Shown here in pieces: positions 43,264-51,954 of a stretch of 64,000 nt of DNA. The stretch's first letter is position 1. Every line of letters begins with the position of its first letter. The DNA is from Streptomyces griseoruber (GTDB lineage Bacteria; Actinomycetota; Actinomycetes; Streptomycetales; Streptomycetaceae). The notes under the pieces are model-generated. The model was not told the DNA's origin and made no database searches. It worked only from the letters and a program-made list of their open reading frames with translations. The stretch lies in assembly GCF_001514205.1 (NCBI RefSeq), contig NZ_KQ948769.1, positions 1,206-65,205 on the forward strand, written 5' to 3'. The translations under genes and the position numbers were made by a program.

Positions 43264-44745
43264 ATGACAGCCCTGGAACCCCGCGACGCCGGTGTCGCAG
43301 ACGAGTGTGTGAGTCCTGGTGCGTCCGAGGGGGAGCGTGTGCTCGGGCGGGCCTACCGGGCGCTCACCGTCGGGATCGTCTCCGTGGTGCTGCTCATCGC
43401 GTTCGAGGCCACGGCCGTGGGCACCGCCATGCCCGTCGCGGCCCGGGAACTCGGCGGGGTGTCGTTGTACGCCTTCGCGTTCTCCGGGTACTTCACCACC
43501 AGTCTGTTCGGGATGGTCCTCGCCGGGCAGTGGTCGGACCGGCGGGGGCCGCTGGGCGCGTTGGGGAGCGGGATCGCGGCCTTCGGGGCCGGGCTGGTGG
43601 TGTCGGGGACCGCCGGGAGCATGTGGGTGTTCATCCTCGGACGGGCCGTGCAGGGCCTCGGCGGCGGGCTGGTCATCGTCGCCCTGTACGTGGTCGTCGG
43701 GCGGGCGTATCCGGAGCGGTTGCGGCCGGCCATCATGGCCGCCTTCGCCGCGTGCTGGGTCGTACCGTCCATCGTCGGGCCGCTCGCGGCGGGGACCGTG
43801 ACCGAGCAGCTCGGGTGGCGGTGGGTGTTCCTCGGGATACCCGTACTGGTTCTGCCGCCGCTGGCGCTCGCGCTGCCGCAGATACGGCGGCGGGCCGGTG
43901 GAGCCGTGGGGGAGGGGCCCGAGCCCTCCTTCGACCGGCGGCGGATCCGGCTCGCCCTGATGATCTCCCTCGGGGCCGGACTGCTCCAGTACGCCGCCCA
44001 GGAGCTGCGGCCCCTCTCCCTCCTCCCGCTCGCGGCCGGGCTCGCGCTGCTCGTGCCCGCCGTGCTCGGGCTGCTGCCGCGCGGGACCTGGCGGGCGGCC
44101 CGCGGGCTGCCGTCCGTGGTGCTGCTGCGCGGGCTCGCCGCGGGGGCCTTCATCTCCGCCGAGTCCTTCGTCCCGCTGATGCTGGTCACCGAGCGGGGGC
44201 TGAGCCCGACCCTCGCCGGGTTCTCGCTCGCGGCCGCCGGCGGGACCTGGGCGCTGGGCTCGTGGGTGCAGACCCGGGCCTGGGCGGAGCCGTACCGGGA
44301 GCGGCTGATGACGGCCGGGATGGTGCTGGTCGCCGCGGCCATCGCCACCGCGCCCAGTGTGCTCGTGCACTCCGTGCCCGCCTGGACCGTGGCCGTCGCC
44401 TGGGGGATCGGGTGCTTCGGGATGGGGCTGGTGATCTCCTCCACCAGCGTGCTGCTGCTGAAGCTGTCCGCGCCCGAGGAGGCCGGCGCCAACTCGGCCG
44501 CGCTGCAGATCTCGGACGGCCTGTCCAACGCGCTGCTGCTCGCGGCCGGCGGTGCGGCCTTCGCGGCGCTCGGCGGCGGAAGCGTCGCGCACACGGCCGC
44601 CACGGCCGGGGGTTCCGCCGCGGGGTCCTCGCATCCGGCGGCCTTCGCCGCCGTCTTCCTGCCGATGGCCGTCGTGGCCCTGATCGGGGGATGGGTGACC
44701 ACACGACTGCACGAGCGGCGCTCCGCGCGGCCGGCGGCGGCTTGA
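43264..44745 (+). CDS. MFS efflux transporter
   Basis: A 493-residue membrane protein of the drug:H+ antiporter type with about 12-14 helices. GQWSDRRGP in the 2-3 loop and LGRAVQGLGGGLVIVALY (motif C-like, in helix 5) indicate an exporter. ATG at 43264 has no ribosome-binding site; a -10-like TACGCT ends seven bases before it, so the mRNA may be leaderless. ATG at 43234 is an alternative start. Substrate unknown. Confidence 0.88.
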   Translation: MTALEPRDAGVADECVSPGASEGERVLGRAYRALTVGIVSVVLLIAFEATAVGTAMPVAARELGGVSLYAFAFSGYFTTSLFGMVLAGQWSDRRGPLGALGSGIAAFGAGLVVSGTAGSMWVFILGRAVQGLGGGLVIVALYVVVGRAYPERLRPAIMAAFAACWVVPSIVGPLAAGTVTEQLGWRWVFLGIPVLVLPPLALALPQIRRRAGGAVGEGPEPSFDRRRIRLALMISLGAGLLQYAAQELRPLSLLPLAAGLALLVPAVLGLLPRGTWRAARGLPSVVLLRGLAAGAFISAESFVPLMLVTERGLSPTLAGFSLAAAGGTWALGSWVQTRAWAEPYRERLMTAGMVLVAAAIATAPSVLVHSVPAWTVAVAWGIGCFGMGLVISSTSVLLLKLSAPEEAGANSAALQISDGLSNALLLAAGGAAFAALGGGSVAHTAATAGGSAAGSSHPAAFAAVFLPMAVVALIGGWVTTRLHERRSARPAAA

Positions 44746-44837
44746 GCGCCGCCCCTGCGCGGCCGACGGCGCCCCGGCGAACCCCCGCACCCAAAACCCC
44801 TCGCTTCTCCGCCCCGCCCCTTCCTACCCTCACCTTC

Positions 44838-45098
44838 ATGCAGCCCCTCATCCCGGTCCCGGCGCCCGCCCCGGTCCCCGTCCCGCCCCCGGCCCGGACC
44901 ACCGTGCTCTCGCTCCCCCTCGACCCCGACCTCCATCGCGCCCTCGCGGACCTCGCGGACGCCACCGGGTGCGGGCCGGAGGACATCGTGCTGGACGCCG
45001 TACGTGCGCGGCTGTGCGCGGAGGGGGCCCGGGTGCGGGAGGTCGCCGAGACGCTGGCCGGAGCCCACGCCGAGTTGTTGCGGAGGCTCGGGGAATGA
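44838..45098 (+). CDS. Ribbon-helix-helix-like antitoxin with a proline-rich N-terminus
   Basis: An 86-residue protein. The first about 20 residues are Pro/Val repeats (PVPAPAPVPVPPPARTTV). The rest resembles a CopG/ribbon-helix-helix domain: a beta strand TVLSLPLDPDLHRALADLAD and helices through EDIVLDAVRARL. Its stop overlaps the Doc start (ATGA). It should neutralise the Doc toxin and repress the operon. It is unrelated in length to Phd. Confidence 0.75.
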   Translation: MQPLIPVPAPAPVPVPPPARTTVLSLPLDPDLHRALADLADATGCGPEDIVLDAVRARLCAEGARVREVAETLAGAHAELLRRLGE

Positions 45099-45493
45099 CC
45101 GCGCGGCCCACCGGAGCGTCCACGAGGCATCTCACCGTGGCCGAGGTGACCGACATCGCCCGGATCGCCTTCGGCGGCCGGGCCCCCGAGGCCCGTGCGC
45201 CGGGGCTGCTCGCCTCCGCCGTGCACCGGCCACGGGCCCGGATGTTCGGCACCGTCGCCTACGACGACCTCCACGAGCAGGCCGCCGCGCTGCTGCACGC
45301 CCTCGCCACGAACCACCCCCTCGTGGACGGCAACAAACGCGCCGCCTGGCTCGCCGCGGTGACCTTTCTCGCCCTGCACGGCGTGGACCTCGCCGGCTGC
45401 GACCAGGAGGCGGCGTACGACCTGGTCATCGATGTCGCCTCCGGCGCGGAGGCCGAGATCGGGGTGATCGCGCAGCGGCTGCGGAAGCTGTGA
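45095..45493 (+). CDS. doc: Doc-type (Fic-fold) toxin
   Basis: A 132-residue toxin with the Doc motif HPLVDGNKRAAW (H74, D78, N80, K81, R82), the ATP-handling signature of the family. Doc phosphorylates EF-Tu and stops translation. Helices around FGTVAYDDLHEQAAALLHALA match the family. The ATG overlaps the antitoxin stop. There is no Phd in the operon, so the cognate antitoxin is of ribbon-helix-helix type. Confidence 0.9.
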   Translation: MTARPTGASTRHLTVAEVTDIARIAFGGRAPEARAPGLLASAVHRPRARMFGTVAYDDLHEQAAALLHALATNHPLVDGNKRAAWLAAVTFLALHGVDLAGCDQEAAYDLVIDVASGAEAEIGVIAQRLRKL

Positions 45494-45602
45494 CGTGGGT
45501 CCCACCCTGCGCCGCCCCGGCCCGGTTCGAGCGTTGCCGGTCCCGGGCCGCCGGTAGGGTGGCCCGGTTGTCATAGCCGCCCGACCCCCGAACCCGGAGA
45601 CC

Positions 45603-47405
45603 GTGACTACCACCGCCGCCACCTCCACCTCGCACTCCCACCACCTCTCTCCCGCCTTCCCGGGCCGCGCCCCCTGGGGTACCGCCAGCAAACTGCGGGC
45701 CTGGCAGCAGGGGGCGATGGAGAAGTACATCCAGGAGCAGCCGCGCGACTTCCTCGCCGTCGCCACCCCCGGCGCCGGCAAGACGACCTTCGCGCTGACC
45801 CTCGCCTCCTGGTTGCTGCACCACCACGTCGTGCAGCAGGTGACCGTGGTCGCGCCGACCGAGCATCTGAAGAAGCAGTGGGCGGAGGCGGCCGCGCGGA
45901 TAGGGATCCGGCTCGACCCCGAGTACAGCGCCGGGCCGCTCAGCAAGGACTACCACGGCGTCGCGGTGACGTACGCGGGTGTCGGCGTACGGCCGATGCT
46001 GCACCGCAACCGCAGCGAGCAGCGCAAGACCCTCGTCATCCTCGACGAGATCCATCACGCCGGTGACTCCAAGTCCTGGGGCGAGGCGTGCCTGGAGGCC
46101 TTCGAGCCGGCCACCCGCCGTCTCGCGCTGACCGGTACGCCCTTCCGGTCCGACACCAACCCGATCCCCTTCGTGACGTACGAGGAGGGGACCGACGGGA
46201 TCCGGCGGTCCTCCGCCGACTACACCTACGGCTACGGCTCCGCGCTCGCCGACCATGTCGTGCGGCCGGTCATCTTCCTCTCCTACAGCGGCAACATGCG
46301 CTGGCGGACCAAGGCCGGTGACGAGATCGCGGCGCGGCTCGGCGAGCCGATGACCAAGGACGCGATCAGCCAGGCGTGGCGTACGGCCCTGGATCCGCGC
46401 GGTGAGTGGATGCCGAGCGTGCTGCGCGCCGCCGACCAGCGGCTCACCGAGGTCAGGAAGTCGATCCCGGACGCGGGCGCGCTCGTCATCGCCTCCGACC
46501 AGGACTCGGCGCGGGCGTACGCCAAGCTGATCCGGGAGATCACCGGCAGCAAGGCGACCCTGGTGCTCTCCGACGACGCCGGCGCCTCCGGCCGGATCGA
46601 CGACTTCAGCGGCAGCACCGACCGGTGGATGGTCGCGGTGCGGATGGTGTCCGAGGGCGTCGACGTGCCCCGGCTCGCCGTCGGGGTGTACGCGACGACC
46701 ATCTCGACCCCTCTCTTCTTCGCGCAGGCCGTCGGGCGTTTCGTACGGTCGCGGCGGCGCGGCGAGACCGCGTCCGTGTTCCTGCCGACCGTGCCCGATC
46801 TGCTGGGCTTCGCCAACGAGATGGAGGTCGAGCGCGACCACGCCCTCGACAAGCCCAGGAAGGAGGGCGAGGAGGACCCGTACGCCGAGGAGGAGAAGCT
46901 CCTCCAGGAGGCGGAGAAGCAGCAGGACGAGGACACCGGCGAGCAGGAGCAGTTCGCCTTCGAGGCGCTGGAGTCCGAGGCCGTCTTCGACCGGGTCATG
47001 TACAACGGGGCCGAGTTCGGGATGCAGGCCCACCCGGGGAGCGAGGAGGAGCAGGACTACCTCGGCATCCCGGGACTCCTGGAGCCCGACCAGGTGCAGA
47101 TGCTGCTCCAGAAGCGGCAGGCGAAGCAGATCGCGCACAGCAGGAAGAGGCCCGACACCGAGGCCGACCTGCTGGAGCTGCCGGCCGAGCGGCGGCCGGT
47201 GGTCTCGCACAAGGAGCTGATGGAGCTGCGCAAGCAGCTCAACACGATGGTCGGCGCGTACGTCCACCAGAGCGGCAAACCGCACGGGGTGATCCACACC
47301 GAGCTGCGGCGCGTGTGCGGCGGACCGCCGAGCGCGGAGGCGACGGCGGGACAGTTGCGGCAGCGCATCGCCAAGGTCCAGGAGTGGGCCACCCGCATGA
47401 AGTGA
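45603..47405 (+). CDS. SF2 DEAD/DEAH-box helicase
   Basis: A 600-residue superfamily 2 helicase. Walker A lies at TPGAGKTTFALTLASW, DEAH-type motif II at ILDEIHHAGDS, motif III at LTGTPFRSD, and the C-terminal RecA domain ends with VRMVSEGVDVPRLAVG and QAVGRFVRSR (motif VI). Residues about 410-470 form an acidic insertion (KEGEEDPYAEEEKLLQEAEK) and a C-terminal extension follows. The role is unknown, perhaps DNA repair. The GTG start is at 45603. It lies 109 bases after doc on the same strand. Confidence 0.9.
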   Translation: MTTTAATSTSHSHHLSPAFPGRAPWGTASKLRAWQQGAMEKYIQEQPRDFLAVATPGAGKTTFALTLASWLLHHHVVQQVTVVAPTEHLKKQWAEAAARIGIRLDPEYSAGPLSKDYHGVAVTYAGVGVRPMLHRNRSEQRKTLVILDEIHHAGDSKSWGEACLEAFEPATRRLALTGTPFRSDTNPIPFVTYEEGTDGIRRSSADYTYGYGSALADHVVRPVIFLSYSGNMRWRTKAGDEIAARLGEPMTKDAISQAWRTALDPRGEWMPSVLRAADQRLTEVRKSIPDAGALVIASDQDSARAYAKLIREITGSKATLVLSDDAGASGRIDDFSGSTDRWMVAVRMVSEGVDVPRLAVGVYATTISTPLFFAQAVGRFVRSRRRGETASVFLPTVPDLLGFANEMEVERDHALDKPRKEGEEDPYAEEEKLLQEAEKQQDEDTGEQEQFAFEALESEAVFDRVMYNGAEFGMQAHPGSEEEQDYLGIPGLLEPDQVQMLLQKRQAKQIAHSRKRPDTEADLLELPAERRPVVSHKELMELRKQLNTMVGAYVHQSGKPHGVIHTELRRVCGGPPSAEATAGQLRQRIAKVQEWATRMK

Positions 47406-47822
47406 GGCGCGCTCCCGGCGGGCTCCGGCGGGCTCCGGTGGGCTCCGGCGGGCTCCGGCGGGTGTGCGGCCGGTGTGCGGCGCTTGCTCGGCGGGTGTTC
47501 GGCGGGTGTTCGGCGGGTGTTCGGCGGCCTTCCCACGGTCCGACATATCACGGCAAAAGTGCGGCAAATGCTACTAGTCCATACCGGCCATTGACCGGAT
47601 TCTGGACGTTCTCTTCCGCTCAGCGAACCTGCTTCGCTACTGTCCCGCTACGCACACGCCCCGTGGCAGCGCCGCCGCGGAGCGCAGCCGTGAAGCGACC
47701 GGGCCCGGACATGCCGGGCCCCTCTGCCGATCGGCGGCCTCTCAAGCGCGTCACTGACGGGACTCGGTGACGCATCCGCCGCGACGGGGACCGCCGACCT
47801 CACCACTGAAGGAGTGGGCGTC
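47406..47822. other. Intergenic region with tandem repeats and a hairpin
   Basis: The 417 bases between the helicase and IclR genes hold no credible open frame. They carry the tandem repeats at 47411-47526, a hairpin (GGGCCCGG at 47701-47708 with CCGGGCCC at 47714-47721, loop ACATG) that may act as a leader terminator, and AAGGAG just before the IclR gene. TTGACC at 47591 and TACTGT at 47638 are isolated promoter-like hexamers at unsuitable spacing. Confidence 0.6.
47411..47526. repeat. Two adjacent GC-rich tandem arrays
   Basis: Four 10-base GGCTCCGGCG units at 47421-47460 and, after a short gap, three exact 11-base GGCGGGTGTTC units at 47490-47522. Confidence 0.85.
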
Positions 47823-48464
47823 GTGACCGCGGAGACTTCCCAGACGCTCGACCGGGGACTGAAGGTCCTCAAACTGCTGGCCGACACCGACCACGGGCTG
47901 ACCGTCACCGAGCTCTCCCAGAAACTGGGCGTGAACCGGACCGTCGTGTACCGGCTGCTCGCCACGCTGGAGCAGCATGCTCTCGTACGCCGTGATCTGG
48001 GCGGACGAGCCCGGGTCGGCCTCGGGGTGCTGAGGCTGGGCCGCCAGGTGCATCCGCTGGTCCGGGAGGCGGCGCTGCCCGCGCTGCGGTCGCTGGCCGA
48101 GGACATAGGGGCGACCGCCCATCTGACGCTGGTGGACGGGGCGGACGCGCTGGCCGTGGCCGTCGTCGAGCCGTCGTGGACGGACTATCACGTGGCGTAC
48201 CGGGCCGGGTTCCGGCATCCGCTGGACCGGGGGGCCGCGGGGCGGGCGATTCTCGCCGCGCGGCAGAGACTGGCCGGGGAGCCGGGGTACACGCTGACGC
48301 ACGGGGAACTGGAGGCGGGGGCGAGCGGGGCCGCGGCGCCGCTGCTCGGGGTGACCGGGGTCGAGGGCAGCGTGGGTGTGGTGATGCTGGCGGACGCGGT
48401 GCCGGAGCGGGTGGGGCCGAGGGTGGTGGACGCGGCCCGGGAGGTGGCGGAGGCGCTGCGCTGA
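47823..48464 (+). CDS. IclR-family regulator
   Basis: A 213-residue regulator. Residues about 8-65 form the winged helix-turn-helix (LDRGLKVLKLLADTDHGLTV, then VNRTVVYRLLATLEQHALV), followed by the IclR effector domain (HVAYRAGFRHPLDRGAAGRA). It is shorter than most IclR proteins (about 250). GTG at 47823 is preferred because AAGGAG lies nine bases upstream; an in-frame GTG nine bases earlier is too close to that site. No obvious target lies next to it. Confidence 0.88.
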   Translation: MTAETSQTLDRGLKVLKLLADTDHGLTVTELSQKLGVNRTVVYRLLATLEQHALVRRDLGGRARVGLGVLRLGRQVHPLVREAALPALRSLAEDIGATAHLTLVDGADALAVAVVEPSWTDYHVAYRAGFRHPLDRGAAGRAILAARQRLAGEPGYTLTHGELEAGASGAAAPLLGVTGVEGSVGVVMLADAVPERVGPRVVDAAREVAEALR

Positions 48465-48542
48465 CGCCCGCGGGGCGATGGAGCGCCCGGTGGCGCGTAC
48501 CTGCGCGGCGGTGTACACACCCTCGCCGGTTACATTGACCCC

Positions 48543-49334
48543 GTGCTCTCTCGTCTCACGCGTTTCCAGGCCGTCGCCGTCTGTGCTGTGCCCCTCGCGG
48601 GGCTTCTCGCGGCGGCGGTGTTCGCGCCGCTGCCGTTCTCGGTGGCGCAGCCCGGGATGACGGCCAACGTACTGGGCGAGAACCAGGGCACCGAGGTGAT
48701 CACGATCTCCGGCGCGCCCACCCGGGACACCTCGGGGCAGTTGCGGATGACGACGATCGAGGCGACCGGCCCCGACGCCGACGTCCGGCTCGGCGATGTG
48801 ATCGACGGCTGGTTCCGCACCGACCAGGCGATCATGCCGCGCGACTCGGTCTACCCCAGCGGGCAGTCCACCAAGGAGATCGAGCAGCACAACACCGAGC
48901 AGATGGAGGAGTCCCAGGACGCGGCCACCGAGGCCGCCCTGCGCTACCTCGACCGTACGGACGACGGCATCAAGGTCACGCTGAAGCTGTCCGACGTCGG
49001 CGGTCCGAGCGCGGGGCTGCTGTTCTCGCTGGGCATCGTCGACAAGCTCGACGGCAACGGCGACGGCGGCGATCTCACCGGCGGCCGCACGATCGCCGGT
49101 ACGGGCACCATCGACGCGGCCGGGACGGTCGGCGCGGTCGGGGGTGTCTCCCTGAAGACGCAGGCCGCCCGCCGGGACGGGGCGACCGTCTTCCTGGTGC
49201 CCAAGGACGAGTGCGGCGACGCCAAGTCGGAGCTGCCCAAGGGACTCCGGCTGATTCCGGTGACCACCCTCAAGGGCGCGGTGAACGCGCTCACCGCCCT
49301 GGAGGGCGGCAAGGGGTCCGTGCCTAGCTGCTAG
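48543..49334 (+). CDS. Secreted Lon-type (S16) protease domain protein
   Basis: A 263-residue protein with an N-terminal membrane or signal segment (residues 11-28) and a Lon-like protease domain. The catalytic dyad is S156 in GGPSAGLLFSLG and K205 in GGVSLKTQAA. It resembles the YlbL-type proteins but lacks a PDZ domain between membrane segment and protease. It should be anchored at or released from the membrane and act outside the cell. Its 3' end overlaps the small convergent gene by 11 bases. Confidence 0.88.
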   Translation: MLSRLTRFQAVAVCAVPLAGLLAAAVFAPLPFSVAQPGMTANVLGENQGTEVITISGAPTRDTSGQLRMTTIEATGPDADVRLGDVIDGWFRTDQAIMPRDSVYPSGQSTKEIEQHNTEQMEESQDAATEAALRYLDRTDDGIKVTLKLSDVGGPSAGLLFSLGIVDKLDGNGDGGDLTGGRTIAGTGTIDAAGTVGAVGGVSLKTQAARRDGATVFLVPKDECGDAKSELPKGLRLIPVTTLKGAVNALTALEGGKGSVPSC

Positions 49335-49518
49335 GCGCCAGGGCGGCCGGCTCCGGTGTGGCCAGCCGCAGTCCCACCTCGACGAGGGTCCAGCCGAGCC
49401 GGGCGCGCAGGGCACGGGGGTGCCCGGCCGCCGACGTGGCGAGACGGTGGGCCGCGGCTGAGGCGTGCAGTTCGGCGGCGCGGGTGTGGTGGAGGGCGAG
49501 GTGCGTCTCCGGGTGCAT
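49324..49518 (-). CDS. Small 64-residue protein downstream of an ArsR regulator gene
   Basis: A helical Ala/His/Leu-rich peptide (HHTRAAELHASAAAHRLATS, then LRARLGWTLVEVGLRLAT). AAAGG precedes the ATG. It follows the ArsR gene by 14 bases on the same strand, so it is likely co-transcribed. No family is recognised. The last 11 bases overlap the Lon-like gene. Confidence 0.65.
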   Translation of the reverse strand: MHPETHLALHHTRAAELHASAAAHRLATSAAGHPRALRARLGWTLVEVGLRLATPEPAALAPSS

Positions 49519-49532
49519 GGGGTGGTCGCCTT

Positions 49533-50105
49533 TCACTGCGGGGGGCTGGGGAAGAGGTGCGTGTGGATGCGGACTGTCTGGGCGCCCGGGGTGTCCTCGG
49601 GCAGGGGGCGGTAGCTCTCGATCAGCTCGTGCATCTTCTGGATGAGTTCGCGGGCCGTCTCGGGGGTGAGTCGTCCGCTGAAGTCGCTCAGATCGCTCGC
49701 GCTGTCCCATTCCTCGGGGTACGCGTGCCGGTTGCCGAGCCAGGTGGTGAGCTCCTGCGTGTGGATGTTGGCGACCTCGTAGCCGAACGCGGCTGCTGCG
49801 CCCCGCACTTCGGGGTCGGGGTCCCGCAGCAGCGTCTCGTCGAACATCAGGCTCTGGTCCACCGCCTGCCACCAGCGCTCGCGCCCCTTGCCCTGCTCCG
49901 GCGCGTCCTCGACGAAGCCGTGCGTGGCGAGCTGGCGCAGGTGGTAGCTGGTCGAACCGCTCGACTCGCCCAGTTTCGCAGCCAGTTGGGAGGCGGTGGC
50001 GGGCCCGTCGCGGCGCAGCGCGGCGAGCAGTTGCATCCGGAGGGGATGGGCGAGGCCCCGCAGGGATCGGGCGTCCAGATGCCGGGAGGTCGCTTCATCG
50101 GGCAT
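49533..50105 (-). CDS. ArsR-family winged-helix regulator
   Basis: A 190-residue regulator. Residues 8-80 form the ArsR winged helix (LRGLAHPLRMQLLAALRRDG, ATASQLAAKLGESSGSTSYH, LRQLATHGFVED). The C-terminal about 110 residues are a helical domain common to Streptomyces proteins of this type (EELTTWLGNRHAY-like). No Cys metal site is visible, so it is unlikely to be a metal sensor. ATG at 50105 is chosen; an upstream extension lies in the promoter. Confidence 0.88.
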   Translation of the reverse strand: MPDEATSRHLDARSLRGLAHPLRMQLLAALRRDGPATASQLAAKLGESSGSTSYHLRQLATHGFVEDAPEQGKGRERWWQAVDQSLMFDETLLRDPDPEVRGAAAAFGYEVANIHTQELTTWLGNRHAYPEEWDSASDLSDFSGRLTPETARELIQKMHELIESYRPLPEDTPGAQTVRIHTHLFPSPPQ

Positions 50106-50156
50106 GCGTGCAAAAGTATCGTTGCAAAGAACCCTTTGCAACACCTTCTTTGTAAC

Positions 50157-50651
50157 TCACCCGAGCCGCGGGCGCGCCTCGGCCCCCTCCGAAGCCGCCT
50201 GCTCCACCAGCGGGATGATCCGCAACGGCACCGCGTTCTCCATCACGATCGCCGTCGACGCCCGGACGATCCCCTCGAATCCGACGACCCGGTCGATGAC
50301 CCGCTGGAGATCGGCGTTGGAGCGGGCCACCAGCCGGCACAGCATGTCCCCGCTGCCGGTGGTGGTGTGCAGCTCCAGGACCTCGGGGACGGTCGCGAGG
50401 TGGGCCCGTACGTCCGGTCCCTGCCCCTGGCGGATCTGGAGGGTGGCGAAGGCCGTCACCGGGTAGCCGATGGCCGCCGGGTCCACCTCCGGCCCGAAGC
50501 CCCGGATGACCCCGTTCGACTGGAGCCGGTCCAGGCGGGCCTGCACGGTCCCCCGGGCCACCCCCAGCCGCCGGGACATCTCCAGCACCCCGATCCTCGG
50601 CTCCCGTGCCAGCAGCACGATGATCCGCCCGTCCAGATGATCGATCGCCAC
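50157..50651 (-). CDS. Lrp/AsnC-family regulator, divergent from hppD
   Basis: A 164-residue regulator. An N-terminal helix-turn-helix (HLDGRIIVLLAREPRIGVLE, then GVARGTVQARLDRLQSNGVI) is followed by a RAM effector domain (TTTGSGDMLCRLVARSNADL). GTG at 50651 follows GGGAGG; the seven-codon longer GTG start at 50672 lacks such a site. It faces hppD across a 122-base gap containing a near-perfect palindrome. It probably controls tyrosine catabolism with an aromatic effector. Confidence 0.88.
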   Translation of the reverse strand: MAIDHLDGRIIVLLAREPRIGVLEMSRRLGVARGTVQARLDRLQSNGVIRGFGPEVDPAAIGYPVTAFATLQIRQGQGPDVRAHLATVPEVLELHTTTGSGDMLCRLVARSNADLQRVIDRVVGFEGIVRASTAIVMENAVPLRIIPLVEQAASEGAEARPRLG

Positions 50652-50703
50652 GCCCGCCTCCCAGATGGTCACCCTGTACGGAAAGCCCGCCGAAACCCTC
50701 GTA

Positions 50704-50726
50704 CCGCTGAACAGATTGTCCAGCGG
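50704..50726. promoter_or_regulatory. Lrp-type operator between lrp and hppD
   Basis: CCGCTG at 50704-50709 and CAGCGG at 50721-50726 flank ACA-GAT-TGT; the 23-bp element is palindromic except for one mismatched pair. It lies 53 bases from the lrp start and 48 from hppD. Confidence 0.7.
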
Positions 50727-50773
50727 AAAAGCGAAGTGTTGCGCACCTTGCGCCCCGGAGTGAGGCTTCCGCT

Positions 50774-51919
50774 ATGACGCAGACCACACACCACGCTCCC
50801 GAGACCGCCCGGCAGGCCGATCCCTTCCCGGTCAGGGGAATGGACGCGGTCGTCTTCGCCGTGGGCAACGCCAAACAGGCGGCGCACTACTACTCCACCG
50901 CCTTCGGCATGAAACTGGTCGCCTACGCGGGCCCGGAGACCGGCAGCCGTGAGACCGCGTCGTACGTGCTCACCAACGGCTCGGCCCGGTTCGTCCTCAC
51001 CTCCGTCGTCAAGCCGGCCACCACCTGGGGCCACTTCCTCGCCCGGCACGTGGCCGAGCACGGCGACGGTGTCGTCGACCTCGCCGTCGAGGTCCCGGAC
51101 GCCCGCGCCGCGTACGCCTACGCGATCGAGCACGGCGCCCGGTCCGTCGCCGAGCCGTACGAGCTGAAGGACGAGCACGGCACGGTCGTCCTCGCCGCGA
51201 TCGCCACCTACGGCGAGACCCGCCACACCCTCGTCGACCGCACCGGCTACGACGGCCCCTACCTCCCGGGCTTCGTCCCCGCCGACCCGATCGTCGAGCC
51301 GCCCGCGCAGCGCACCTTCCAGGCGATCGACCACTGCGTCGGCAACGTCGAACTCGGCCGGATGAACGAATGGGTCGGCTTCTACAACAAGGTCATGGGC
51401 TTCACGAACATGAAGGAGTTCGTGGGCGACGACATCGCGACCGAGTACAGCGCGCTGATGTCGAAGGTCGTCGCCGACGGGACGCTGAAGGTCAAGTTCC
51501 CGATCAACGAGCCCGCGATCGCCAAGAAGAAGTCGCAGATCGACGAGTACCTGGAGTTCTACGGCGGCGCGGGCGTCCAGCACATCGCGCTCAACACCAA
51601 CGACATCGTGCGGACGGTCCGCACCATGCGCGCGGCCGGGGTCCGCTTCCTCGACACCCCGGACTCGTACTACGACACCCTCGGCGAATGGGTCGGCGAC
51701 ACCCGGGTGCCGGTGGAGACCCTGCGCGAGCTGAAGATCCTCGCCGACCGCGACGAGGACGGATACCTCCTCCAGATCTTCACCAAGCCGGTGCAGGACC
51801 GCCCTACGGTGTTCTTCGAGATCATCGAGCGCCACGGATCGATGGGCTTCGGCAAGGGCAACTTCAAGGCCCTGTTCGAGGCGATCGAGCGTGAGCAGGC
51901 GAAGCGGGGCAACCTGTAA
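50774..51919 (+). CDS. hppD: 4-hydroxyphenylpyruvate dioxygenase
   Basis: A 381-residue non-haem iron dioxygenase converting 4-hydroxyphenylpyruvate to homogentisate in tyrosine catabolism. The iron ligands are H187 (IDHCVGN), H270 (VQHIALN) and E349 (FFEIIERHGSMGFGKGNFKA), the same numbering as in the well-studied Streptomyces enzyme. The two vicinal-oxygen-chelate domains are complete. The palindrome upstream and the divergent Lrp gene suggest local control. Confidence 0.96.
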   Translation: MTQTTHHAPETARQADPFPVRGMDAVVFAVGNAKQAAHYYSTAFGMKLVAYAGPETGSRETASYVLTNGSARFVLTSVVKPATTWGHFLARHVAEHGDGVVDLAVEVPDARAAYAYAIEHGARSVAEPYELKDEHGTVVLAAIATYGETRHTLVDRTGYDGPYLPGFVPADPIVEPPAQRTFQAIDHCVGNVELGRMNEWVGFYNKVMGFTNMKEFVGDDIATEYSALMSKVVADGTLKVKFPINEPAIAKKKSQIDEYLEFYGGAGVQHIALNTNDIVRTVRTMRAAGVRFLDTPDSYYDTLGEWVGDTRVPVETLRELKILADRDEDGYLLQIFTKPVQDRPTVFFEIIERHGSMGFGKGNFKALFEAIEREQAKRGNL

Positions 51920-51954
51920 CAGCGACAGGCCCCCGCCGAAGGCGAGGGTGGACC

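Noticed and set aside
49324..49872. 182-codon minus-strand frame across the ArsR gene
   Set aside because: The N-terminal part is a shadow of the ArsR gene in another frame; only the last 64 codons with their own ribosome site were kept.
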